Part shown: positions 1 through 4,366 of the stretch, piece by piece | Layout of the letters: the number at the start of each line of letters is the position of its first letter | Numbering within the stretch: the stretch's first letter is position 1 | Origin: Melioribacteraceae bacterium | GTDB taxonomy: Bacteria > Bacteroidota > Ignavibacteria > Ignavibacteriales > Melioribacteraceae | Length of the DNA stretch: 5,825 bases | NCBI GenBank assembly: GCA_027036655.1 | Contig: JALWEC010000015.1 | Location: 1-5,825, forward strand | Direction: 5' to 3' | Position numbers and translations under genes: made by a program | Notes under the pieces: generated by a model | What the model was told of the DNA's origin: nothing | Databases searched by the model: none | What the model saw: only the letters and a program-made list of their open reading frames with translations

Positions 1-447
1 CTCAAATTCTGGAAGCATTATTTCTCTTGTCGTTCCCGGATAAGTAGTGGATTCGAGAGTAACAAGCTGCCCTTTTCTTAAATATTTTTTAATTATATCA
101 ACAGAAGAAACCACAAATTTCATGTCGGGTTCGCGATGTTCATCAAGCGGAGTCGGTACCGCAATTAAAATCGCGTCAACTTCAGGCAGGCGCGAGAAAT
201 CGGAAGTAGCTTCAAAATATCCTGAATTAACAGCATTTGAAATCCTCTCGGCCGGAATATGCTTGATGTAAGTTTCTCCGTTCATTAAAATAGGAATTTT
301 CTTTTCATCAACGTCAAAACCGATTACTTTAATATTCTTCTCGGCAAATTCCAATCCAAGCGGCAAACCGACGTATCCTAAGCCGACAATACCGACAGCA
401 ACTGATTTATCGTTGATTTTGTTGATTAAAATTTGTTTATAGTCCAT
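1..447 (-). CDS. wbpA: UDP-N-acetylglucosamine 6-dehydrogenase, WbpA-like (partial, N-terminal 149 residues)
   Basis: Nucleotide-sugar dehydrogenase of the UDP-Glc/GDP-Man dehydrogenase family, predicted to oxidise C6 of UDP-GlcNAc to the uronic acid with two NAD+, in the cytoplasm. The frame is open from the ATG at 447 to the window edge. Residues 19-31 hold the Rossmann dinucleotide-binding motif (GIVGLGYVGLPLG). GFDVD at 43-47 is the second-strand acidic end, and GETYIKHIP at 57-65 resembles the N-acetylhexosamine-type (WbpA/WecC-like) subgroup. VPTPL at 97-101 and ESTTYPGTT at 132-140 are further family blocks. The catalytic Cys and the C-terminal UDP-binding domain would lie to the left of the window. 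The start is preceded by AAGTGAGAAAA, a weak Shine-Dalgarno. It is the last pathway gene in the window, 84 bp after the S23-like gene. The general class is secure; the exact substrate is inferred from the wbpB/D/E neighbours. Confidence 0.88.
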   Translation of the reverse strand, partial: MDYKQILINKINDKSVAVGIVGLGYVGLPLGLEFAEKNIKVIGFDVDEKKIPILMNGETYIKHIPAERISNAVNSGYFEATSDFSRLPEVDAILIAVPTPLDEHREPDMKFVVSSVDIIKKYLRKGQLVTLESTTYPGTTREIMLPEFE

Positions 448-495
448 TTTTCTCACTTAATAATAATAAAATAAAAATTGTAAAAGAAAACTATT

Positions 496-530
496 TAGAA
501 GGTAGAAGATAGAATTTAGAATATAGCAAC
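496..530. repeat. Heptamer array, left arm of cassette 1 (TAGAANN type)
   Basis: Five consecutive 7-bp units, the first four fitting TAGAANN and the last (524-530) degenerate. It lies 1 bp beyond the stop of the S23-like gene. The first four units (496-523) match the reverse complement of 908-935 at 25 of 28 positions, so the two arrays form an inverted repeat around the gene. Confidence 0.8.
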
Positions 531-531
531 C

Positions 532-903
532 CTATCTTATGGAATTTTGTATAGCTTTTGAATATGCTTTAATTAATTTTGCAACTTCGGTCAAAAGTTC
601 ATTCATCTCTGAATAGTTACTGATATATTTCAAGTCTTTGGATAAAATAAGATAATATGAACATTCTTTTAATGACCCTTGTGAAATATTAAAATATCTC
701 AGTTTATCAATTTTACTTTTCTTTCCATATCCTTCCGACAAATTAGCCGCGACAGATACCGCTGCTCTTCTGAATTGAGATGTCAAACCAAATTTTTCCT
801 CTTTTGGGAAATCAGATGTAATTTCATAAACTTTTAGAACAAATTCATGAGATTTTTGCCAAGCAATAAGATCGGTAAAATTTGATGTTGCTTCCATTCC
901 CAT
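532..903 (-). CDS. Four-helix-bundle protein, S23 / 23S rRNA intervening-sequence family (copy 1)
   Basis: Small cytoplasmic all-helical protein of 123 residues, the usual length for the family. Family blocks visible are DLIAWQKSHEFVLKVY (11-26), FPKEEKFGLTSQFRRAAVSV (32-51), ANLSEGYGKKS (53-63) and GSLKE (76-80). The biochemical role of S23 proteins is not established; relatives are encoded inside 23S rRNA intervening sequences, and the Avd protein of diversity-generating retroelements has the same fold. This copy is the most divergent of the three here (SEGYGKKS instead of AEGAxRK) and so probably represents another subgroup. The start is uncertain: ATG at 903 lies in the heptamer array, and ATG at 897 is equally possible. 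No strong Shine-Dalgarno precedes either. The gene is 84 bp upstream of wbpA and 645 bp downstream of wbpE, so it may begin a separate transcript. Confidence 0.9.
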   Translation of the reverse strand: MGMEATSNFTDLIAWQKSHEFVLKVYEITSDFPKEEKFGLTSQFRRAAVSVAANLSEGYGKKSKIDKLRYFNISQGSLKECSYYLILSKDLKYISNYSEMNELLTEVAKLIKAYSKAIQNSIR

Positions 904-943
904 TCTATATTCTACATTCTATATTCTAACTTCTATCATCTCC
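902..943. repeat. Heptamer array, right arm of cassette 1 (NTTCTAN type)
   Basis: Six 7-bp units, the first five of the form NTTCTAN and the last (937-943) degenerate. It is the inverted counterpart of 496-530 and overlaps the first possible start codon of S23-like copy 1. Read on the minus strand it gives a TAG every 7 bases, so stops occur in all three frames just before the gene. Confidence 0.8.
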
Positions 944-947
944 CTAC

Positions 948-968
948 AGCTTCGCCACGTGAATCACA
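948..968. repeat. 21-bp dispersed repeat, copy 1
   Basis: AGCTTCGCCACGT at 948-960 is identical to 5560-5572. Extended to 21 bp (through CACA) the two copies match at 19 positions. Both copies sit a few bases after a heptamer array. Confidence 0.75.
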
Positions 969-1103
969 TTTTCTGTGAATCCATGGAAGGAGTCCGGGAG
1001 TTGAATTTTACTTTGGACAAAAGCAGAAAAATAATTTTTAACCTAACTTATCGCCTCAGTACTTCAATAATTGCTTTTCTCCTTCCCTCGCAATTTTAAG
1101 ATT

Positions 1104-1133
1104 CAAATATATGAAAAAAGTAGTAACCACAAA
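1104..1133 (-). promoter_or_regulatory. Possible Bacteroidota-type promoter for S23-like copy 1 and wbpA
   Basis: On the minus strand TTTG (1133-1130) is followed after 18 bases by TATATTTG (1111-1104), which fits the -33 TTTG / -7 TAnnTTTG pattern described for Bacteroidota. It would give a leader of roughly 200 nt before the S23-like gene. The match is to a short AT-rich consensus and the phylum is uncertain. Confidence 0.28.
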
Positions 1134-1170
1134 ACAAATTATAACGAAAATATACTATTTATTTATTACG

Positions 1171-1186
1171 TGTGAAGTGTATCACA
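1171..1186. promoter_or_regulatory. CRP/FNR-type palindrome TGTGA-N6-TCACA
   Basis: The two half-sites are perfect and the 6-base spacer is the one used by CRP-family regulators. It lies upstream, in the minus-strand sense, of the promoter candidate at 1104-1133, where an activator could act. Function is inferred from the motif alone. Confidence 0.4.
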
Positions 1187-1417
1187 TTCGCATTAAAAAA
1201 TTAATCATCATCAATAAAATCAGTATTATTACAAATTTTGGAAGACTTTGGCTTTTATTGAATATTTAGGAATAATATTACAAAATCATGAGACTTCCCA
1301 TAAAGATTAGTGAACATTGTCATTCTTTATCTTACCATAAGCAATTGCGTAATTTACATTTCATCAAAGCACAGTTTGTAGATATAATCATAACCCTTAC
1401 TGTTGCAAATGGGGACA

Positions 1418-1488
1418 GCTCCGTAGGTGCGAGACTTTTGAATGTGTGCGCCATCTCCTTTATCTGTTTTGTACCGCTCCTACTGAGC
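1418..1488. repeat. REP-like inverted pair with GCTCC-GTAGG core
   Basis: GCTCCGTAGGTGC (1418-1430) and GCTCCTACTGAGC (1476-1488) are inverted copies matching at 11 of 13 positions. Each is also close to palindromic, and CCCACGGAGC follows at 1519-1528. Similar GCTCC/GGAGC-type intergenic repeats are common in Bacteroidota-related genomes. This is probably a degenerate dispersed repeat rather than a terminator, as no T-run follows. Confidence 0.45.
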
Positions 1489-1548
1489 TTATGAGCCGTT
1501 TATCACAAAGATTTTATTCCCACGGAGCAAGGACTAAAAGACCAGATT

Positions 1549-2715
1549 TTACGATTTAACAAACTCCGCAATTTTTCCGGCTACATATTCAATTTCCTCC
1601 CGCTCGAGTTCGGGAAAGATTGGAAGCGCCAGAGAATGCTCCGCAGCAAAATCGGCATTGGGATATTCATCTTTGGAACTCGGCAAATCCTTAAAGCATT
1701 CCTGTTTGTGAAACGGAACCGGGTAGTAAATCTCCGAGGCAATTCCGTTCTCTTTCAAAAATTCCCGCAACTCATCACGGTGTTCAACCCGAATTACATA
1801 TTGATTATAAATATGGTAGTTGGTTAATCCGGAATCCTTGTAAACCGCCTTTGGTAAAAGGACTTTATTATTCTCATCGAAATTGATTCTTCCTTCTTCT
1901 TCGGCAATTCCGGCTTCAACAAACAATTTTGTGTAAAGTTGCGCGTTTTCTCTTCTCTTAGCCGACCACTCATTGAGATGCGGTAATTTAACATTTAGAA
2001 CTGCCGCTTGAATAGCGTCCAACCGGAAATTCCCGCCGATCATACTATGATAATACTTCGGCTCTGCTCCGTGCACTCGGAGTATTCTCATCTTCTCGCC
2101 AATATCTTCGTCCATAGCTACTGCCATTCCACCGTCGCCGTAGCCGCCGAGATTCTTGCTCGGGAAAAACGAATAGCATCCGACCGTTCCGATTGTTCCA
2201 ACGCTTCGACCATCTTTATATTGTACGCTTATCGCCTGAGCGCCGTCTTCAATCACTTTCAGATTATATTTTTCCGCGATTTCCATAATGGGCGCCATCT
2301 CTGCACTTTGTCCGTACAGATGAACGGGGATAATCGCTTTTGTCCGCTCGGTAATTTTCTCCTCGATTAATTGCGGATCGATGTTGAAACTCACGGGATC
2401 GATATCAACAAAAACCGGAGTAGCGTTTAGTCTTGAAACAACACCCGCAGTAGCAAAAAAGGAATAAGTCGGGACGATAACTTCATCGCCCGGTTTAATA
2501 TCAATTGCCATTAATGCAAGCAACAGTGCGTCCGTGCCCGACGAAACTCCAACCGCCTTTTTGGCGCCGAGAAACTCTGCTATATTTTTCTCAAGGTTCG
2601 CAACCTCGGGCCCAAGAATAAAATACTGAGACTCCGCAACCTTCAGAATTGCCTCGTCCAACTCCGGCTTTAAAGATTGATATTGTTTTTTTAGATCTAA
2701 TAATTTTACGTTCAT
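1549..2715 (-). CDS. wbpE: DegT/DnrJ/EryC1-family PLP aminotransferase, WbpE-like
   Basis: Predicted UDP-2-acetamido-2-deoxy-3-keto-glucuronate C3 aminotransferase, which moves an amino group from glutamate to the 3-keto sugar made by WbpB. At 388 residues it is complete. Visible are the ILGPEV block (33-38), GVSSGTDALLLAL with the PLP phosphate-binding residues (56-68), PGDEVIVPTYSFFATA (75-90), VIEDGAQA with the Asp that contacts the pyridine nitrogen (154-161), and SFFPSKNLGGYGDGG, in which Lys187 should form the Schiff base. GNFRLDAIQAAVL (228-240) and ALPIFPEL near the C-terminus are also typical. Residues about 275-297 look like a small insertion before the C-terminal domain. The ATG at 2715 is preceded by AAAAAAGAGGTAAAA, a good Shine-Dalgarno that lies in a junction sequence shared with wbpD. 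It is 87 bp after S23-like copy 2. Assignment to WbpE over other sugar aminotransferases rests on the neighbours. Confidence 0.9.
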   Translation of the reverse strand: MNVKLLDLKKQYQSLKPELDEAILKVAESQYFILGPEVANLEKNIAEFLGAKKAVGVSSGTDALLLALMAIDIKPGDEVIVPTYSFFATAGVVSRLNATPVFVDIDPVSFNIDPQLIEEKITERTKAIIPVHLYGQSAEMAPIMEIAEKYNLKVIEDGAQAISVQYKDGRSVGTIGTVGCYSFFPSKNLGGYGDGGMAVAMDEDIGEKMRILRVHGAEPKYYHSMIGGNFRLDAIQAAVLNVKLPHLNEWSAKRRENAQLYTKLFVEAGIAEEEGRINFDENNKVLLPKAVYKDSGLTNYHIYNQYVIRVEHRDELREFLKENGIASEIYYPVPFHKQECFKDLPSSKDEYPNADFAAEHSLALPIFPELEREEIEYVAGKIAEFVKS

Positions 2716-2720
2716 TTTTA

Positions 2721-2740
2721 CCTCTTTTTTAGTTAACAGT
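2721..2740 (-). promoter_or_regulatory. Cassette 2 downstream junction carrying the wbpE Shine-Dalgarno
   Basis: This 20-bp stretch matches 3839-3858 at 19 positions. Read on the minus strand it runs from the last heptamer through CTAAAAAAGAGG. GAGG is the ribosome binding site of wbpE, 5 bases before its ATG. Confidence 0.7.
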
Positions 2741-2768
2741 TGACAGTCGTCAGTGAACAGTACGTCAG
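2733..2768. repeat. Heptamer array, left arm of cassette 2 (TNNNCAG type)
   Basis: Four units at 2733-2760 end in CAG (for example TTAACAG, TTGACAG), followed by an 8-base degenerate unit TACGTCAG. It is inverted relative to 3223-3257 and matches that array's reverse complement at about 20 of 28 positions. Confidence 0.75.
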
Positions 2769-2802
2769 AAACCGCAAAAGTTAACGCTAACTTATATGAT
2801 AA

Positions 2803-3159
2803 TTACTTTAATTTTAGTGAATTAATTAATCCGAACAACATTTTCCTAATTTCTTTTATTTCATATAAAATCTTTTCTTCTGTCCCTGATGAAATATAAT
2901 TTAACCTTTTGGAAATAATTATCTGAGTATCAATCTCTGCAAGACTTCCGACAGCAATGTAAAGAAATTGATTAAATTCTTTTTTATTCTTTCTGGCAGC
3001 GCCCTCGGCAATATTTGATGAAACAGAAATCACCGCTCTTCTTATTTGACTTGTAAGACCGTATTTCTCCTCTTTTGGAAAAGATTGGGTCAACAAGTAA
3101 ACTTTTTCCACCAAATCAATACTTTTTTGCCAAACTTTTAGATCTTTGTGTTTTGTCAT
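2803..3159 (-). CDS. Four-helix-bundle protein, S23 / 23S rRNA intervening-sequence family (copy 2)
   Basis: 118-residue all-helical cytoplasmic protein of unknown function. Family blocks: HKDLKVWQKS (4-13), FPKEEKYGLTSQIRRA (27-42), SNIAEGAARK (48-57), EFNQFLYIAVGSLAE (61-75), and a C-terminal amphipathic helix ending KMLFGLINSLK. About half of its residues are identical to copy 3 in an alignment by eye, so the two belong to one subgroup. The coding DNA is visibly more AT-rich than the flanking wbp genes. The start at 3159 is supported by GGCGGGG about 8 bases upstream. It lies 74 bp after the wbpD stop and 87 bp before wbpE, co-oriented, so it is probably co-transcribed. The family assignment is firm; a role in polysaccharide synthesis should not be assumed. 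Confidence 0.93.
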   Translation of the reverse strand: MTKHKDLKVWQKSIDLVEKVYLLTQSFPKEEKYGLTSQIRRAVISVSSNIAEGAARKNKKEFNQFLYIAVGSLAEIDTQIIISKRLNYISSGTEEKILYEIKEIRKMLFGLINSLKLK

Positions 3160-3164
3160 AACAT

Positions 3165-3185
3165 TTACCCCGCCTATTAGCTAAT
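3165..3185 (-). promoter_or_regulatory. Palindrome and G-rich ribosome binding site before S23-like copy 2
   Basis: ATTAGCTAAT (3176-3185) is a perfect palindrome, followed on the minus strand by AGGCGGGG and then the ATG. Copy 3 has the same order of parts (AT palindrome, then a G-run, then ATG), which suggests a shared leader that could hold an operator or mask the ribosome binding site. Confidence 0.35.
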
Positions 3186-3222
3186 TAATTTAGTAATACT
3201 TATTTTAGAACCAACGCCCAAT

Positions 3223-3257
3223 CTGTTAACCGTTTACTGCTCACTGTTTACTGTTAC
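3223..3257. repeat. Heptamer array, right arm of cassette 2 (CNGNNNA type)
   Basis: Five units in perfect 7-bp register (for example CTGTTAA, CCGTTTA, CTGCTCA). On the minus strand the units read NNAACAG-like and contain TAA or TGA at 7-base steps, giving stops in all frames. The array forms the last seven codons (residues 193-199) and the stop of wbpD. Confidence 0.8.
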
Positions 3258-3833
3258 AACTACTCCCTTCTCTAACTTATACGTAATTCCCGTTCTCGGT
3301 GAAACAAAAACTCCGTTCTCATCAAATTCCATTTTTTCTCCCGCTTCGGAATACCACCCGATAATCTTTGCCGGATTCCCTACAACAAGCGCATAATCGG
3401 GAACATCCTTTGTAACAACGGCTCCGGCTCCAACCATTGCAAATCTTCCGATTGTGTGACCGCAGACTATTGTACAGTTTGCGCCGAGCGATGCGCCTTC
3501 TTTAACCAAAGTTTTAATGTAAAATTCGGAACCGACTTGCGGGTATTTGCTCCTCGGATTTAATATATTTGTAAATACCATTGAAGGACCACAGAAAACA
3601 TAATCTTCCAATGTTACTCCCTCGTAAACGGAAACATTATTTTGAATTTTAACAAAATTCCCGATAGTAACATTATTCCCGATATTAACATTCTGCCCGA
3701 GCACGCACTTCTTCCCTATTTTTGCTCCGGACTGCACATGCGAAAAGTGCCAAATTTTTGTACCTTCCCCGATTTCAACGCCGTCGTCAACTACGGCATG
3801 TTCATTCACGTAATAGCTTTTATTTTCTTCCAT
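3234..3833 (-). CDS. wbpD: UDP-3-amino-sugar N-acetyltransferase, left-handed beta-helix, WbpD-like
   Basis: Predicted to acetylate the 3-amino group of UDP-2-acetamido-3-amino-2,3-dideoxy-glucuronate with acetyl-CoA. From the ATG at 3833 it has 199 residues, close to the family length of about 190-200. Hexapeptide repeats typical of a left-handed beta-helix run through residues 13-75 (VVDDGVEIGEGTKIWHF; LGQNVNIGNNVTIG) and resume at 113-140 (ASLGANCTIVCGHTIGRFAM). FTNILNPRSKYP (87-98) is the characteristic loop. VVGNPAKIIGW (150-160) and a short C-terminal strand region close the protein. I chose 3833 over the ATG at 3893 because the extra residues would be translated heptamer repeat and because AAAAAAGAGGAAGAA directly precedes 3833. 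Residues 193-199 and the stop codon are made of heptamer repeat, so the natural C-terminus was probably replaced. Confidence 0.9.
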   Translation of the reverse strand: MEENKSYYVNEHAVVDDGVEIGEGTKIWHFSHVQSGAKIGKKCVLGQNVNIGNNVTIGNFVKIQNNVSVYEGVTLEDYVFCGPSMVFTNILNPRSKYPQVGSEFYIKTLVKEGASLGANCTIVCGHTIGRFAMVGAGAVVTKDVPDYALVVGNPAKIIGWYSEAGEKMEFDENGVFVSPRTGITYKLEKGVVVTVNSEQ

Positions 3834-3838
3834 TTCTT

Positions 3839-3858
3839 CCTCTTTTTTAGATAACAGT
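3839..3858 (-). promoter_or_regulatory. Cassette 3 downstream junction carrying the wbpD Shine-Dalgarno
   Basis: Nearly identical (19/20) to 2721-2740. On the minus strand it reads from the last heptamer into CTAAAAAAGAGG, with GAGG 5 bases before the wbpD start at 3833. Confidence 0.7.
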
Positions 3859-3886
3859 AATGAGTAATCAGTTATGAGTAATGAGA
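3852..3886. repeat. Heptamer array, left arm of cassette 3 (NANNAGT type)
   Basis: Five units in 7-bp register, such as TAACAGT, AATGAGT and AATCAGT; the last ends in AGA. It is inverted relative to 4289-4366. Confidence 0.78.
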
Positions 3887-3901
3887 TTAACAAGTAAAAC
3901 T

Positions 3902-4252
3902 TTATCTTAACGACTTAATCAGTCCTAAAAGCATCCTTCTGATTTCTGTTAATTCTTTGTTTAATATCTCAAAATCATTCTTCTGCAAATATTTTATTTT
4001 TTTACTTATAATAAGCTGCGTTTCCACTTCAGACAAACTGCCTAACGAAAAATATAAAAATCTACTAAATTCAACATTCCCCTTTCTACCTGCTCCTTCG
4101 GCAATATTCGAAGGAATTGAAACTGATGCTCGTCTGATTTGATTTGTGATTCCGTAAATTTCTTTCTTGGGAAATGCTTCAGTTACTCGATAAATTTCAA
4201 CAACTAATTCTACAGACCTTTTCCAAACATCTAAATCTTTATGATTATTCAT
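3902..4252 (-). CDS. Four-helix-bundle protein, S23 / 23S rRNA intervening-sequence family (copy 3)
   Basis: 116-residue all-helical cytoplasmic protein. Family blocks: HKDLDVWKRSVELVVEIY (4-21), FPKKEIYGITNQIRRASVSI (27-46), SNIAEGAGRKG (48-58), EFSRFLYFSLGSLSEVETQL (61-80), and a C-terminal helix EIRRMLLGLIKSLR. It is the closest relative of copy 2 in this window, about half identical by eye. The ATG at 4252 is preceded by a run of seven G residues three bases upstream, an unusual but plausible ribosome binding site. It lies 105 bp after wbpB and 68 bp before wbpD, in the same direction, so co-transcription is likely. Known S23-fold proteins assemble as pentameric rings; the function here is unknown. 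The base composition is more AT-rich than that of wbpB and wbpE. Confidence 0.93.
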   Translation of the reverse strand: MNNHKDLDVWKRSVELVVEIYRVTEAFPKKEIYGITNQIRRASVSIPSNIAEGAGRKGNVEFSRFLYFSLGSLSEVETQLIISKKIKYLQKNDFEILNKELTEIRRMLLGLIKSLR

Positions 4253-4255
4253 AAT

Positions 4256-4277
4256 CCCCCCCTTAATTATTAATTAA
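4256..4277 (-). promoter_or_regulatory. AT palindrome and G-run leader before S23-like copy 3
   Basis: TTAATTA and TAATTAA (4263-4269 and 4271-4277) form a perfect inverted repeat around a single base. On the minus strand it is followed directly by seven Gs (4262-4256) and the ATG at 4252. It may be an operator or a hairpin near the ribosome binding site. Confidence 0.35.
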
Positions 4278-4288
4278 AATTATTCGCT

Positions 4289-4366
4289 ACTCATCACTCC
4301 GCCCTGGCAGATTACTCATCACTTGTCACTTATCACTCCGCCTTGGCGGATTACTGTTCACTTCCT
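4289..4366. repeat. Heptamer array with palindromic insertions, right arm of cassette 3
   Basis: Units of the form ACTNNTC at 4289-4295, 4314-4334 (three) and 4353-4359 are separated by two 18-base units at 4296-4313 and 4335-4352. Each 18-base unit equals a heptamer plus 11 extra bases centred on a CCGCC/GGCGG palindrome. A 24-bp direct repeat (4293-4316 and 4332-4355, 2 mismatches) results. The wbpB stop codon lies inside the array. Confidence 0.75.
4337..4350. repeat. Short palindrome TCCGCC-TT-GGCGGA
   Basis: Six-base perfect arms around TT. Relatives occur at 4298-4311 (decayed), 5259-5272 (TCCGC-CTAT-GCGGA) and 5394-5415 (TCCGCCAA/TTGGCGGA). None is followed by a T-run, so an intrinsic terminator is unlikely; it looks like a dispersed palindrome family. 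Confidence 0.6.

Larger units (their letters stand above)
496..943 (-). mobile_element. Cassette 1: S23-like gene bounded by inverted heptamer arrays
   Basis: Composite unit made of the left array, the 123-residue S23-like gene and the right array, inserted between wbpE and wbpA. The arms are inverted and 25/28 identical, the best-preserved pair of the three cassettes. In the minus-strand transcript the arms could pair as an imperfect stem of about 28 bp enclosing the reading frame. No transposase and no obvious target-site duplication is visible. Calling it mobile is inference from its recurrence with cassettes 2 and 3. Confidence 0.45.
944..1548. other. Long non-coding gap between wbpE and S23-like copy 1
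   Basis: About 600 bp with no believable gene on either strand. It is much longer than the other gaps in this cluster (68-105 bp). The first part (about 1000-1290) is very AT-rich. It contains a 21-bp repeat at 948-968, a small hairpin TCACA/TGTGA at 964-978, a possible promoter at 1104-1133, a CRP-like palindrome at 1171-1186 and a REP-like inverted pair at 1418-1488. It is a likely place for a new transcription start serving S23-like copy 1 and wbpA. Confidence 0.6.
2733..3257 (-). mobile_element. Cassette 2: S23-like gene bounded by inverted heptamer arrays
   Basis: S23-like copy 2 with its two inverted arrays, placed between wbpD and wbpE. The upstream array overlaps the 3' end of wbpD and provides its stop codon. 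The downstream junction provides the wbpE ribosome binding site. A small AT hairpin (AAGTTA/TAACTT, 2778-2793) lies between the gene's stop and the array. No transposase is present; mobility is inferred from the repeated architecture. Confidence 0.45.
3852..4366 (-). mobile_element. Cassette 3: S23-like gene bounded by inverted heptamer arrays
   Basis: S23-like copy 3 with its inverted arrays, between wbpB and wbpD. The upstream array includes the wbpB stop codon, and the downstream junction includes the wbpD ribosome binding site. The upstream arm is longer than in the other cassettes because two heptamers carry an 11-bp palindromic insertion. No recombinase gene is visible, so the mobile nature is inferred. 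Confidence 0.45.

Noticed and set aside
1288..1494. 68-codon open frame on the plus strand in the long gap
   Set aside because: It has no ribosome binding site, has low-complexity hydrophobic content and runs through the REP-like repeat pair; no recognisable family.
2008..2370. 120-codon plus-strand frame
   Set aside because: It is antisense to wbpE, which has full family motifs and a good ribosome binding site; the plus frame has neither.
2778..2793. Hairpin AAGTTA/TAACTT after S23-like copy 2 as an intrinsic terminator
   Set aside because: The stem is short and AT-rich and is followed by only a brief T stretch, and wbpE lies close downstream in the same direction.
3834..3893. A 20-codon upstream extension of wbpD starting at the ATG at 3893
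   Set aside because: The extra residues are translated heptamer array, and a strong Shine-Dalgarno directly precedes the ATG at 3833, where homology to the family begins.
532..4252. Diversity-generating retroelement with Avd-type accessory proteins
   Set aside because: The S23 fold is shared with Avd, but there is no reverse transcriptase, template repeat or variable repeat in the window.
532..4252. 23S rRNA gene with intervening sequences
   Set aside because: The sequence around the S23-like genes codes for sugar enzymes; no rRNA sequence is recognisable.
496..4366. CRISPR array
   Set aside because: The repeats are 7 bp, degenerate and contiguous, with no unique spacers of uniform length and no cas genes.
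496..4366. Target-site duplications around the cassettes
   Set aside because: I compared the flanks outside each array pair and saw no convincing short direct repeat, so the insertion mechanism cannot be inferred that way.
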